Origin: Limanda limanda
Lineage: Eukaryota > Chordata > Actinopteri > Pleuronectiformes > Pleuronectidae
NCBI RefSeq assembly: GCF_963576545.1
Contig: NC_083639.1
Coordinates: 10,196,498-10,260,497, forward strand
DNA length: 64,000 nucleotides
Direction: 5' to 3'
Below the pieces are notes generated by a model, which was given only the letters and a program-made list of their open reading frames with translations, searched no databases and had not been told where the DNA came from. Positions within the stretch are counted from its first letter, which is position 1, and each line of letters begins with the position of its first letter. A program made the position numbers and the translations under genes. Of the stretch, positions 53,897 through 64,000 are shown piece by piece.

Positions 53897-56800
53897 TCAG
53901 ATCCCGTACAGCTGAGTGGTGTTGTTTCGGACCGTGGAGAGGACGGTGGCCATGTCTTCTCCCTTCAACAGGCTCAGCTCCTGCAGAGTGTGGATGCCCA
54001 TTCCAGGATGTGAAAACCGACAGACAGCTTTACTCACCTGTTAACATTGAGACACACTCATATGTATGCAGTCATAATTTACTCCCCACTTTAAATGTAC
54101 CAGTGGTGTTAATTCATACCAGAGGTTTTTGGTTAATAGGTGGCAACAGTTGAATTTATTTTTATTATATCAATATATCTTGTCTCTATCCCTTCTTGGT
54201 ATTGTGAAAGAATATTAAAACGATCAAAGGCTACAACTAAAACCAAGACTAATGCTCCATCACTGTGTGTCTGACGTGGTGCTCTGCAGCACAGGTGCCC
54301 CTCAGGGTACGGTGCTCTCCCCTTTCCTCTTCACCCTCTACACCTCCGACTTCACCCACAACACCACCCACTGCCACATCCAGAAGTTCTCAGATGACAC
54401 AGCCATCGTTGGATGTGTTCCTGAGGGGAATGACCTGGAGTACAGGGCGGTCATCACAGACTTCGTCAGCTGGAGTGAGCTCAACCAGCTTCAGCTGAAC
54501 ACCAGCAAGACGAAGGAGATGATCGTGAACTTCCGGAAAAAAGCATCCAACTTAACACCAGTGAACATCCAGGGATTGGACATAGAGGTGGTGGAGAACT
54601 ACAAATTCCTGGGTGTTCACCTCAACAACAAACTGGACTGGTCCGACAACACACATGCCCTCTATAAGAAGGGCCAGAGCCGCCTCCACCTGCTGAGGAG
54701 GCTGAGGTCCTTCGGAGTGTGCAGGGCTCTCCTCAGGACTTTTTATGACTCTGTGGTGGCTTCAGCAATCTTCTACGCTGTGGTCTGCTGGAGGGGGGGT
54801 AGCACGGACAGAGACAGGAGCAGGCTCAACAGACTGATAAGAAGAGCGAGCTCTGTCCTGGACTGTCCTCTGGACTCCATTGAGGAAGTGGGGGACAGAA
54901 GGATGTTAGCCAAGCTGGCGTCCATCATGGGCAACACCTCTCACCCCCTTCATGACAATGTGGGGTCCCTGAGCAGCTCCTTCAGCAGCAGACTGTTACA
55001 CCCACGGTGTAAGAAGGAGAGGTTCCGCAGGTCCTTCATCCCGGCTGCAGTCAGGCTCTACAACACCAGCACCACCTGATAATGTTGTAGTCCCTGTCTA
55101 TTATCTTTATCTCCACTCAACCTCTCACCATAGCTGTATTTGTATTTTTATTTTTCTTATTTATTTTTTATTTTTTTACTCAGATCACTACTATTCACAA
55201 TAATATTCAACACTTTACATCTATATTTATATCATGGTCACTTATAATGGTTACATTGCAATATTTATATTTTCCTTTATACTATCTTGTAGTATTATTT
55301 ATATTATGGTCACTTACTTTTAATTATTTTTTCTGTATCATGGTCACTACTGTTGCAATATTAATTATAATACTTTTGTTTTCATTACAATAACACTTAC
55401 ATCACTCCACTTTCTCCCCAGTACCTGCTTTTGCACAGTGTCTGTTTTGCAGGTTGTTTTTGTTTTCTGTATATTTTTACTCTCATTATGTGTAGTTTAG
55501 TAGTGTATATATTTTGATCTTTCTTTTTTATTGTTGCTTCGGCACTGTTATTTAAATTCTGTTTTTCTCTTTTTGCTGTAACAAGTGAATTTCCCCGTTG
55601 TGTGGATAAATAAAGAAATCTAATCTAATCTAAATGTCTTTAATGACGTTAGTAGCATCTAATGACAAAAAGATTTACAATATGTTTTAAATCGCACAAG
55701 AGAAACATTGATCCTTGAAATACAGCTATAAATCACAATACATCAATATCACAGTCAAAGTGATTTAATTTGATGAAATTAAATAATTTACAGTTATATA
55801 ATATTATAATAAAAACAGTTGGGAAAAATAAAAATGATCAATGACACTGAAGCAGTGTTTTGGTTTTTCTAGGGCCTTAATTTATACAGACCTGTCTTGG
55901 CAGGAAGTAAGGTGCATCGGTCTCCAGCACAATGCGGTCCAGAGGGATCCGGCGGACAGCGTTTCGGGCCTCGGTGGCACTGGAGTACGTGATCAAGGCT
56001 GTGAAGCCCACGTATAAGTTGGGGAACTCTGTCAGGAAGGGCTCGATCACTGGATAACTGTTTGTGAAGCAGTGTCTGGAAACAACACGTGGAGTCAAGA
56101 GAGAAAATTCTCTCATGAAATGTTCAACAGCTAAAGTTATATATTATATTATTATATATATATATATTATTATTATTATTATATATTTGATTCTATAAGG
56201 GGGAGGAGTATACATTTAAATAGAACAAAAAATAATGATATATGTACAATGAAATGAGAATAACAAGTCTATTTTCCACAGCACACACCTGTGAATTTTA
56301 TGATCTCTGGGAACACACTTCTTCATGATGACCAGTAGATCGTCATCTGCGTCTCTGCAGTGGATCACCAGCGGCTTCTTCATGGCCACGGCCAAACGCA
56401 GCTGACGCTCAAACACCTTCTCAGAGAAGCAGAGAAACAAATCAAGACGCAAAAATCATTATTGTACAAAGTAATTATTCCATTAAACACAATACAGGTC
56501 AGAGTACTTCAAAATTACAATACATAACCATCTAGGTCAACATAAACTGTTTATGTCAATTTAGTACACACCTCTTTTTGCGTGGAGGTGTTAGTTGAGT
56601 TTTTGTGCGAGTAGTCCAGCCCCATCTCACCAAATGCCACAGCTTTTGGATGTCGCATAGCCATCAGGATGTTGCGTTCTTGGACACTTGAGTATTCATT
56701 GGCAAAGTGGGGGTGGCACCCAAATGCCCCCCATACCATGTCTTCCTTCAGCAAACCCTCCCACAGGGCCTGTTTCACCGTGACCCGAGGGTGGCAGAAG

Positions 56801-58519
56801 TCGGCAATACAGCCTCTGTACTCTGAAGGAAAGCTGCTCTGGTACAGCCTTCGGAAACTGCTGAACGGTCCGCGGAAGCCAAGTTTTCCATAGAGCATGT
56901 CTATGTGGCAGTGTGTGTCTATGAAACCAACCTGATTGTCCAGGTTTGGGGAACTGGTCCACACAGATTCTGCCCCCAGGGAAAATCGTCTCTTGGGAGT
57001 GCCACCATGAGTAAAAGAGTAGGGGGGGTAATGAATGTTAGAACCAGCCTCTGACTGCCTGCGTGTCGTTGGTCTTGAGTGAGGTTTGGATATTCTTGTA
57101 TTTGAGATGAGTGGTAGAGCAAAGGGTTCATCCATGTTGCAGGAGCGGAAAGTCTCAGTCTTTGAAGGGCCAGTGTTTGGTGGCTGCAGCTGCTTAGGAG
57201 AGATAAAAACTGTCCTCTGCGGTGATGAGAAAGTCTCAATGTCCTCAGTAGCTGCAATGGTTTCATGAGGTGACATAAAGGGGAAAGGGGACACAGTAGA
57301 TCCCCGAAGATAAACCGAAGGACTCGGGCATTGTTGGTCATCAGAAGAGCCCTCCTGATGAGTCATGAAACAACACGAGATATATTCCAGAGCAGGGAGG
57401 GGTGAGATCCAACCACCTTCTGGCTCACTTTCTGTAGTGGTCTCGACAAATATAGAGTCCTGAGCAACAAACCTCCCAGGTGAGTCCTCTCCTTCCAGGA
57501 TAACACGCTGTAAAACATAAAGAAATAGTGGAAAACATTACAAACCAGAACGGCACTCAGTAGAGCCATCAGTCGCCTTAAATTCAATCAAGCTGCATCA
57601 AAGGCTACAGACGTCTCTTAAACTTACCTGCTTTATTCTTAAATCAAGATCCATGAATTAAATATTGAAACAAATATTTTTGTCAGTAAATGATCAAAAC
57701 AAAGCTATAAGAAAAGACAGGCTACTGAGTGTTGGATGACTTACCCGTTCATTTGTTTTCAGATCAGAGTTGTCACCTTCGGTCTCTGTGTCCTCCCACA
57801 TCTCAGGGGACCAGTTGTCTTTGGATTTTGCGCAGCTAATATCAACGACAATTCTGTCAAGTGATGCCGGACTCTGCACTTCAGTCTTCACCGGTGAAGG
57901 CACAAGTGGCAAAGACACTTCAGTCTTTGGGATGTTAGGAGGGCTGCGTCTTGCATTTGTGCCGTCGAGAGCAGCTAGCATTGCCTTCCTGTAGATGACC
58001 TTTGATCCCTCTTGGGAGGTCCTCTCCCTCTTCTTCAGGATGAATGAGTGTGATGGAGATGGTGACACCTGCTGGTCGTCTGTGGATTTCAGCTGCTTGG
58101 GTGAGTTGCCCACAGGTTTTTGCTGCTGGTTTATGTGCGACAAGACAAATTTTGAACATTATGCATTAGAAAGCACATAGGAGTTAATGGGTAGAGCAAC
58201 ATCTCAAGTAAAGATTTACCTTTCTAGTAGTGAATGTCTCGAGATTTCTTCTGGACAGCTTCCTCAGCTTTTCTTTTCCCACAGAGGGAACACTTTTTTC
58301 CAGCACCTCTGCTTTTCTCTTGGGTGTGCTCAGACATAGTGCTTTAAAGGCTGCAGGTCCTGGAGAGTCACTGTGGGATGAAGTGTTTGAATCTTCATCT
58401 GGTGACATGTTCCTGCGCGATGGTGTGACTGAGCCAGCTCCTCTCCTCTCAAGATGTGCGGGTGAGCTGGCTGCTTTTTGTCGCCACTTGATCGTCAACT
58501 TCTTTCTGTTACTGTCCAT
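53897..58519 (-). CDS. tatdn2: Putative deoxyribonuclease TATDN2 (complete, 6 coding exons)
   Basis: TATDN2 is a metal-dependent nuclease of the TatD family. Exons: 58519-58220, 58125-57745, 57507-56572, 56416-56289, 56075-55892 and 54037-53897, phases matching, giving 689 residues (human 761). Residues 1-420 are a basic, Ser/Pro-rich region without known fold; exon 2 has alternative acceptors 3 bp apart. The TatD barrel begins near 420. All expected metal ligands are visible: His426 and His428 ([10 protein letters not shown]), Glu521 (AFGEMGLDY), His558 ([11 protein letters not shown]), His583 ([10 protein letters not shown]) and Asp635 ([12 protein letters not shown]), so catalysis should be intact. 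The protein ends [11 protein letters not shown] 5' UTR acceptor lies at 58530. Intron 5 (54038-55891) holds a LINE. The gene converges on ghrl, as in human. Confidence 0.94.
54252..55633 (+). mobile_element. 5'-truncated L2-clade LINE
   Basis: An open frame of 275 codons (54252-55079) reads the C-terminal half of a non-LTR reverse transcriptase: [20 protein letters not shown], then the catalytic-site variant [38 protein letters not shown] and [10 protein letters not shown]. The endonuclease and the first half of the RT are missing. A 3' tail follows to the ending GGATAAATAAAGAAATCTAATCTAATCTAA (55605-55633), the short repeat tail typical of L2-like elements. No clear target-site duplication is seen. 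It sits in tatdn2 intron 5, antisense to the gene. The intact 275-codon frame suggests a recent insertion, though the copy cannot move by itself. Confidence 0.88.
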
Positions 58520-58528
58520 GTTTATGTT

Positions 58529-59700
58529 CCTAATTAGATACAACAATAAAATGAATTAACAGTTCTGTGTGATCAGCAGGCATTTCCTGTAAGACTGTGC
58601 ATTTGCTGATTTTGTTAGTGTTCACAATCTGCAGCATCTGTAACTTTTGTTGATCATCATGTGTCCGGCTTTATTTCCTAATCCATAAAGCCTTAAAACA
58701 CCAATATTTGTATTAAACGACCATGGCTACAGGGTTGTTCCGTGTCAAATCATCACACCTTTAGTCCACACCATCACAGATTTAGATAAAAATCTGGATT
58801 GCACCCATGTTAGATTTCTTTGAGCAGACTATCTCGAGGCGTGGGAACCCATCAATAGTTCCTACTTTTTGCATGTCCCTGAGCATGCACTGATGACTAT
58901 CTGCTGTTCCACAACATTGGAAGGAGTTACTGATGTGATGACGAAACTTCCTTGAAGTCTTGATGACATTACAGGCTAATATTCACCAACTTCAATAATT
59001 GTAAGATATAGTTGTAGAGGCTGTTTTTGCTCCAGAGAGAGGGTTGGATTAAACTCTTCTTTAGTAGCAGACAATGACAAACAGAAAACATCTCACACAT
59101 CTGAACCAGATCAAATATGCGTTTTACCTCTTCACTGTGCTTATATTGATACATTATTAATAATAGTCTTTTTTTCTATCGGTCAAATTTGTTTTATAAA
59201 GGTTATTGTTGTATTGCCCAGGCCTAGAAGGCCCCCTACGCTCCACAGCATAGGATAAGCCCCGGGCTGTTTTATGAGATGAGCACCACAATGGAGTCAA
59301 TCCATTTTAAAATAAAATTTAAACGCAAAACAGTTAAACTTTGGGTCTGAGATGCAGCAGAACATTAGTCTGACACACCGGTGACAAACGAGACCTTTAG
59401 CTTTAGCTGAGCATCTCTACTCCAGCCAATCACCTAGCTAGCTGCTAGCATTAGCCGCTTTTCCACGTGCTCCAAAAAGCAGCTCAGGGAGTAATTACCG
59501 GAGTTGGCCCATGTCAGGTGCGTTATGGAGACTTTACACGTATTTCTCACACGCACACGTCACTAGTTCGGTCTCTACATGGATATAAGGAGCAGATGGT
59601 GATGAAGAGTAGTGGAGTTACCTCTCAGGTGCAGCAGGTGCGTCACAGTGACGAAGAGGAGCTTCCTGACGGTGGATCAGTCCACGCGTCTCTGTCTCTG
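58529..59700 (-). promoter_or_regulatory. tatdn2: tatdn2 upstream region and possible 5' UTR exon
   Basis: The start-codon exon begins at 58529 (GTATCTAATTAG before GAACATAAACATGG). On the minus strand a GTAACT donor at 59621-59618 could close a non-coding first exon in the CpG-richer stretch 59.4-59.7 kb, which would be the promoter. On the plus strand the same place carries an acceptor-like TTACCTCTCAG and a 100-codon open frame (59467-59769), which I do not accept as a gene. The rest of 58.56-59.4 kb shows nothing. Confidence 0.35.
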
Positions 59701-59769
59701 GAGCCTCAACAACTTGAGCTGATTCAGTTTCTGAACAAAACCAACACAGGAAAACCTGTCTTGGATTGA

Positions 59770-60566
59770 TTCAAAAATGTATGGAAGACCATACGTCCCA
59801 ATTGAATAAATAGATAAACACAAAGCTAACTAAATAAAGAAATAGATAGTTTGTCCTGTGAGTCTGTCCGAATCCATCAGAATTAATTTATTGAGATATA
59901 AAGTGAAATATAAAGTAAAATAGTCAGACACTTTTACATCAACTACAATTGATGCCTAACTGAAGTACTGAGCATATTGATGTGAGTGTTTACAATATTA
60001 CAGTTTAATCACAACTTGGGTTATGTCCTGCTCTTTCAGAAATGATTTGATTGAAGATGCTCATGGTTTTTAGTTTTTTTAAATCATTCTTGCCCATTAT
60101 ATCATATTTATTGTGTATCTGAGTCCTGCGTCATCACGTCCATCTGGTGGTGACAATTCAAAAATGTTGTTATTTTTCACATGATCCAAGTCAGCAAATA
60201 ATCCGTCATGGTGGCATCAATAAAATAGAATTCAAATTCGGGTAGAATCAGAAAAGGCTCTCCAATGACAGTTTATTTTAACAAATTATTTAAAAGAGAT
60301 CAGTAACACACATGAACTAGTGGCCCATCATGCCCTATATACCAAAAGCTACACAGTCTATAATAATAATAATAATAATAGGAATAAATTAATTTCTGCA
60401 GGAAAATAATCTTGCAACTCAAGGTGATTGGTCAGACACTGTATGCTCCCATTGATCTGGTCATTGTTTTTAGCAAACAGTCGTTAAACCACACAATTTA
60501 TATGTAAATAATTGTAAACACATTATTGCAGGGACTCTTTTTGGACTCAGGGAATTTTTGTACAGG
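59770..60566. other. Intergenic DNA between tatdn2 and the unrecognised gene
   Basis: No gene seen; AT-rich DNA with a (TAA)n run at 60361-60380. Confidence 0.5.
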
Positions 60567-60572
60567 TTTATT
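60567..60572 (-). terminator. Probable polyadenylation signal of the six-exon gene
   Basis: AATAAA on the minus strand about 180 bp past the stop codon at 60753, the usual distance for a short 3' UTR. Confidence 0.45.
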
Positions 60573-60752
60573 CTTTCAAACTGACAACAAGCAAATCACT
60601 CTTCAGAAAGCAAAAACTGCATCTTGACAGATTTTGAACTGTGTTCATCTTTGGTAAAGTGGAGATAATAACCTCAGAGTGGAATCATCTGGTGCATTTA
60701 AGTCATTCAAGCAAATCTAGACAGAAAATGTAAAGAAACTGAGTGACCCTCA

Positions 60753-62534
60753 TCAGAGTTTTGGTAATCCCAAAAAGGTCTTGTAGGCACCGAAGCTGTA
60801 TCCTTTACCTGTAAAGAAGGAATAAAGATGTATCTGTGTTCTGACCATTGAACAACGTTACACTATTGAATAGATTTGCATTGTACGGAACAATGCAAGA
60901 TGCATAATTTTATAAACACTGCTTGTGACACACGTTCAGAAGTCTAAAATCTATTTTGTGAAATACAGAGCATGGTGATTATTACATATATAATGTAGAT
61001 GCATCAGATTTTGATCATGACAGTCAATCACTATGCACACTCCTAAATAAGTATAATCGTAAAATACAAAGGTCCTGCTGTTCACAAAAATGTACCAAGT
61101 TTGACAGGAGGACAGAGTGAGGAGGGATGTCTGAGCCTCTTTTAACTGTAAGTGTTAAACCTTGAGTGTACAGGGGGAATGCTGAGCAGACGAATCAGGA
61201 TTACGGTATGTATGGGTCTCACCCCCATATGAATATGTACGTCACGCATTCACCTATAGGTGATACACGCTCTGTACATCTGACACATTGCAGTCAATGC
61301 TTGGATCATCACTCACAAGCTGGAGCCTTCCTCTCCACGGTCCAGTAGCAGAATCCCATCCTGGCTCGGTTATTGAACACGTTCCTGTACTGGGGCATGT
61401 TTTGAGGTGAGCTTTTTTTATGGTTGATGCCTACAGAAGAACATGCGTTAGTGAAAACGTGCAGGGAAGCAAATAAAACAGAAATATTTAGACTCTTGTA
61501 AATGTGGTACCTACCGTAGGCTCGCACTGTGGAGGGGATGTGAACAAGAGCTCCCGGTTCGTCCCGAGTCAGAGCTGGTAACAGGCTGCTGGGGGTGTTG
61601 TTTGATTCATACACTAGGGTATATAATAAAACCAATGTAAAGACAAATGTTCCTTTCTAACATGCCGTCTATCCAGAGCTCTGTTTGTACTGGGCTCCAG
61701 TTTGATTTGATTACCTCCACCAAGAAGGTTATGTTTTTCACGCCTGATCATTAAATTGTTAAATTTATCAGCAGAATTATAGAAAAACTACCGAATGGAT
61801 TTTAAAGAAACTTAGTAAATGCATGGGATATGGGCAGAGATAAAAAGGCATAATGGTTTGATGAAGATTGAGACAAAGAGGTGGAATTGTTTTATCACTT
61901 TCTTTAACATTGTGAATAGGGCTTTTTTTTTATACATTTGCATCAGTTTCCCAGGGAATAATTCATGGATCTTGATGAAAACAATCCTATGTATTTAGAG
62001 GACTGATATCTATGGGTCTGAGTAAATTGGGTTGATTGAATTTAAGGGGACTGGCCTTGGTGGAGGTTTGTGCTCTACTGTGTCTGTTAATAGGATAATT
62101 TCTACAAACCTGTGTCCTTCAGCAAGGCAGCTGGGACTGATGTGAGACAACCTGGTATCTATAGGTGGGGATAACATCACATAGTATCACATGAATTCAA
62201 AGTAGTTTGTGTTTTTGTTATTAATAAATATTGAGAGTTGAGTCCATACGTAGGAAATGTTTTTTTCTTCAATTTATCTTACCATTGTTTTCATTATGCT
62301 CCAGTGATCTGTCTGGAGATGTGGAAACATCACTGGGTGACTCCTTGGCCAGAAAGTCAAACTGCAGTTAAAAAGACAAGGATCATTAGCATCAGTTAGC
62401 CTCAGTTCACTCTGTTGAACTTAGTCACATCATCCATAAACACTGGATCTATAAACGTGTGTGAGACAGTGAACAAAGACTTACTGCTCTCGTCTGAAAT
62501 GACTCGAGTCCCATGTTTTCTTCTTTTCCTGCAT
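60753..62534 (-). CDS. Unrecognised conserved-looking 148-residue protein (six exons)
   Basis: I do not recognise this family. Six exons join without a frame break: 62534-62485, 62361-62283, 62158-62110, 61613-61515, 61430-61317 and 60808-60753, with clean GT donors (mostly GTAAG or GTGAG) and pyrimidine-AG acceptors. The protein starts MQEKKKTWDSSHFRRE and ends AYKTFLGLPKL. It has no signal peptide, no membrane segment and no cysteine pattern; it is rich in short Pro, Arg and aromatic motifs (LTFWPRSHPV, DHWSIMKTMIPG, LTRDEPGALVHIPSTVRAYG, NVFNNRARMGFCYW). That style, a small, basic, all-over conserved protein, resembles ciliary microtubule inner proteins, but this is only an impression. An in-frame upstream ATG at 62735 would add 67 residues of simple sequence and is not preferred. 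Confidence 0.78.
61710..62090. repeat. Interspersed teleost repeat (copy C)
   Basis: Starts near ACCTCCACCAAGAAGGTTAT and ends TTGAATTTAAGGGGACTGGCCTTGGTGGAGGTTTGTGCTCTACTG (62036-62079). It includes CAGTTTCCCAGGGAATAATTCATGGATCTTGATG. It lies in intron 3 of the six-exon gene and is related to the repeats at 15.1-15.4 and 39.5-39.8 kb. Confidence 0.7.
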
Positions 62535-64000
62535 GTTCTTATTAATACTGCACTCGGTTCCCGTCGTCTCACACAAACACAAACAAAGATGGGTTTTGTT
62601 ACGTTGTCGCTTAGCAACACGTTTGGCCACAGTACCCCTGCTGTGATAACCCGGAGAACTTTGTGTGCTTGATATCAGTGAATTACAAAGATTACAGCAA
62701 AGATATAAAAATCGATTTCTGGTTTTAGACATCACTAATCTATTTCTAAATCATAAAACAGCGGATACATTGATAAAACACACTTCTAAATATTCAACTA
62801 AGCCAGCTTGGGTATCTAATAATATTTTGTGTGTAGTCAATTCAATTTCAGTTTTATTTGTATATCGCAAATCATTATATACATTATCTCAAACCTACAG
62901 TGATAGAGCGCTTTGGAAACTGTTGAGGCAGAAAACTCCCTCATTTGCTGGAAATAACCTCAAGCAGAACCAGATTCAATGAGAGCGACCATCTGCCTCG
63001 ACCAGTTGTGGTGAGCAGAGAAAAGTCGAAGTCAGAGTCAGGCTCTGGTCATTCGACTAACGTTTTAACTGTGTTCCTGTATCTTTCACAAAATAAACAG
63101 ATGCAATAGTTTTTCAATGTTTTAATCAACTCTAAGAAATGATCTCAGTTTCATGATTTGGTTTTAAGGGTTGAGCAAGTCACTAAATATAAATACTCTG
63201 CACAGCATGTGCCCACCAGTATATATTTCATTTATACACAAATAAACAATTTAAGTCTCCATAGAAGAACAATAGAGGAAAAGGAACACAAAGTAGACAA
63301 AAACTAAAATATAAGCGACAGTGATTCACAGCGAAATCTTTAAAACTTGAAGACAATTTATCACATTTTTTTTCCATAGGAAATTAGCTGCAGTACAACA
63401 TTGAAGAAGAGACTCACCACATTCATTTAAAGTGTAATGGCTAAATATTTTTTCTCTTTACAGCTCAGATAACCAAATAACGTGTTTTCTAGGGGGAGTT
63501 TTGAAGTAAGCTGGTATAACCAGTCACCCCCTATAAGAATAATACAGCCTCTAAACATTTGAGATACCCTGGTCAGCATGACAATGGGTGCAACAAAAGG
63601 GGGGTATTTGGATGTACAAAACTTTAAGAACCAATAAGAATGAGGTCAGTGAAGTACAGTACAAACAGGAGTGGAGCTCTTGGTCAAACAGGTGGTCCAC
63701 ACTCACATAATCCTGACAACATCTGTGTGGGTGGACGGAAGGGGGAGTTTCACCAATTACTTTCTATTCTCCCTAAATTGTGAACAAAGACTCACCTCTA
63801 TTTGATTGATTCCATGAAAAAATATTCTTGTAAATTAAATAGGATTTTTGTTTAAGGAGTTAAGGTAAGACAATATGCAAGTATATGGCAATATAAAGTA
63901 GAGCAGAACACAGAAAGATGGCAAGAAATTCCCCATTTCTATAGTGGTCATTTAGAAATAAACATTTAAATCCTTACACAACATATTGGAGAACAAACAG
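62535..64000. other. Upstream region of the six-exon gene and right edge
   Basis: No further gene is visible up to the window edge. A repeat lies at 62.83-63.02 kb. The promoter of the six-exon gene should be near 62.55-62.75 kb, where CpGs and GTTGTCGCTTAGCAAC-type DNA occur; such an inverted GTTGCC/TAGCAAC site recalls an RFX X-box, which would fit a ciliary gene. Confidence 0.4.
62835..63025. repeat. Interspersed teleost repeat (TTCAATTTCAGTTTTATTTGTAT type)
   Basis: Contains TCAATTTCAGTTTTATTTGT, GAAAACTCCCTCATTTGCTGG, ACCTCAAGCAGAACCAG and CATCTGCCTCGACCAGTTG, which I recognise as a very common fish dispersed repeat. Confidence 0.75.

Noticed and set aside
56919..57341. Open frames in other registers across tatdn2 exon 3
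   Set aside because: They overlap the tatdn2 coding frame, which carries the TatD motifs and matches the phases of its neighbours.
57620..57660. Possible extra tatdn2 micro-exon (ATGGATCTTGATTTAAGAATAAAGCAG then GTAAGT)
   Set aside because: The donor is good, but exons 2 and 3 already join in phase without it and no clear acceptor precedes it; it might be an alternative exon.
59467..59769. Plus-strand open frame of 100 codons upstream of tatdn2
   Set aside because: Lies in the probable divergent promoter region; no homology recognised. An acceptor-like site inside it means it could be a last exon, but no upstream exon was found.

Overview
This window is vertebrate nuclear DNA, almost certainly from a percomorph teleost fish. 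The genes have many small exons with GT-AG introns. Very long CT/GA and CA/GT microsatellites, fish-type interspersed repeats and decayed Tc1, hAT and L2 elements fill the spaces. The predicted ghrelin is of the amidated fish type. I could not assign a species; the ghrelin sequence reminds me of flatfish or related percomorphs, but that is memory only.

Layout: (1) 533-1168, minus: the first three coding exons of prkcd (novel protein kinase C delta), giving its C2 domain; the gene runs off the left edge and a probable non-coding first exon lies near 4.35-4.45 kb beside a large CT/CA compound satellite. (2) 4.9-10.6 kb: repeat-rich intergenic DNA. (3) 11001-30833, minus: a complete fgd5, rebuilt here as 21 coding exons and 1472 residues (disordered N-terminus, DH, PH, FYVE, PH). 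(4) 31.2-45.3 kb: about 14 kb with no secure gene, several dispersed repeats and one weak membrane-protein candidate at 37.2-37.8 kb. (5) 45930-49311, minus: a complete ccdc174 in 11 exons (569 residues), with a hAT MITE about 160 bp upstream of the start codon. (6) 51174-52137, plus: a complete ghrl (ghrelin precursor, 4 exons, 105 residues) behind a TATA box. (7) 53897-58519, minus: a complete tatdn2 (6 coding exons, 689 residues), convergent with ghrl and carrying a 5'-truncated L2 LINE in its last intron. (8) 60753-62534, minus: a six-exon gene for a 148-residue protein that I do not recognise. (9) 62.6-64 kb: no gene seen.

The named genes are unrelated in function: lipid-activated signalling (prkcd), Cdc42 activation in endothelium (fgd5), a nuclear RNA-linked protein (ccdc174), a metabolic hormone (ghrl) and a metal-dependent nuclease (tatdn2). 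What joins them is ancestry: all have human orthologues on 3p, with fgd5/ccdc174 and ghrl/tatdn2 in the same relative order and orientation as in human. I found no operon, CRISPR array, rRNA, tRNA or novel multi-gene system. The best candidates for something undescribed are the unrecognised six-exon gene and the coding or promoter consequences of the repeats beside fgd5, ccdc174 and prkcd.
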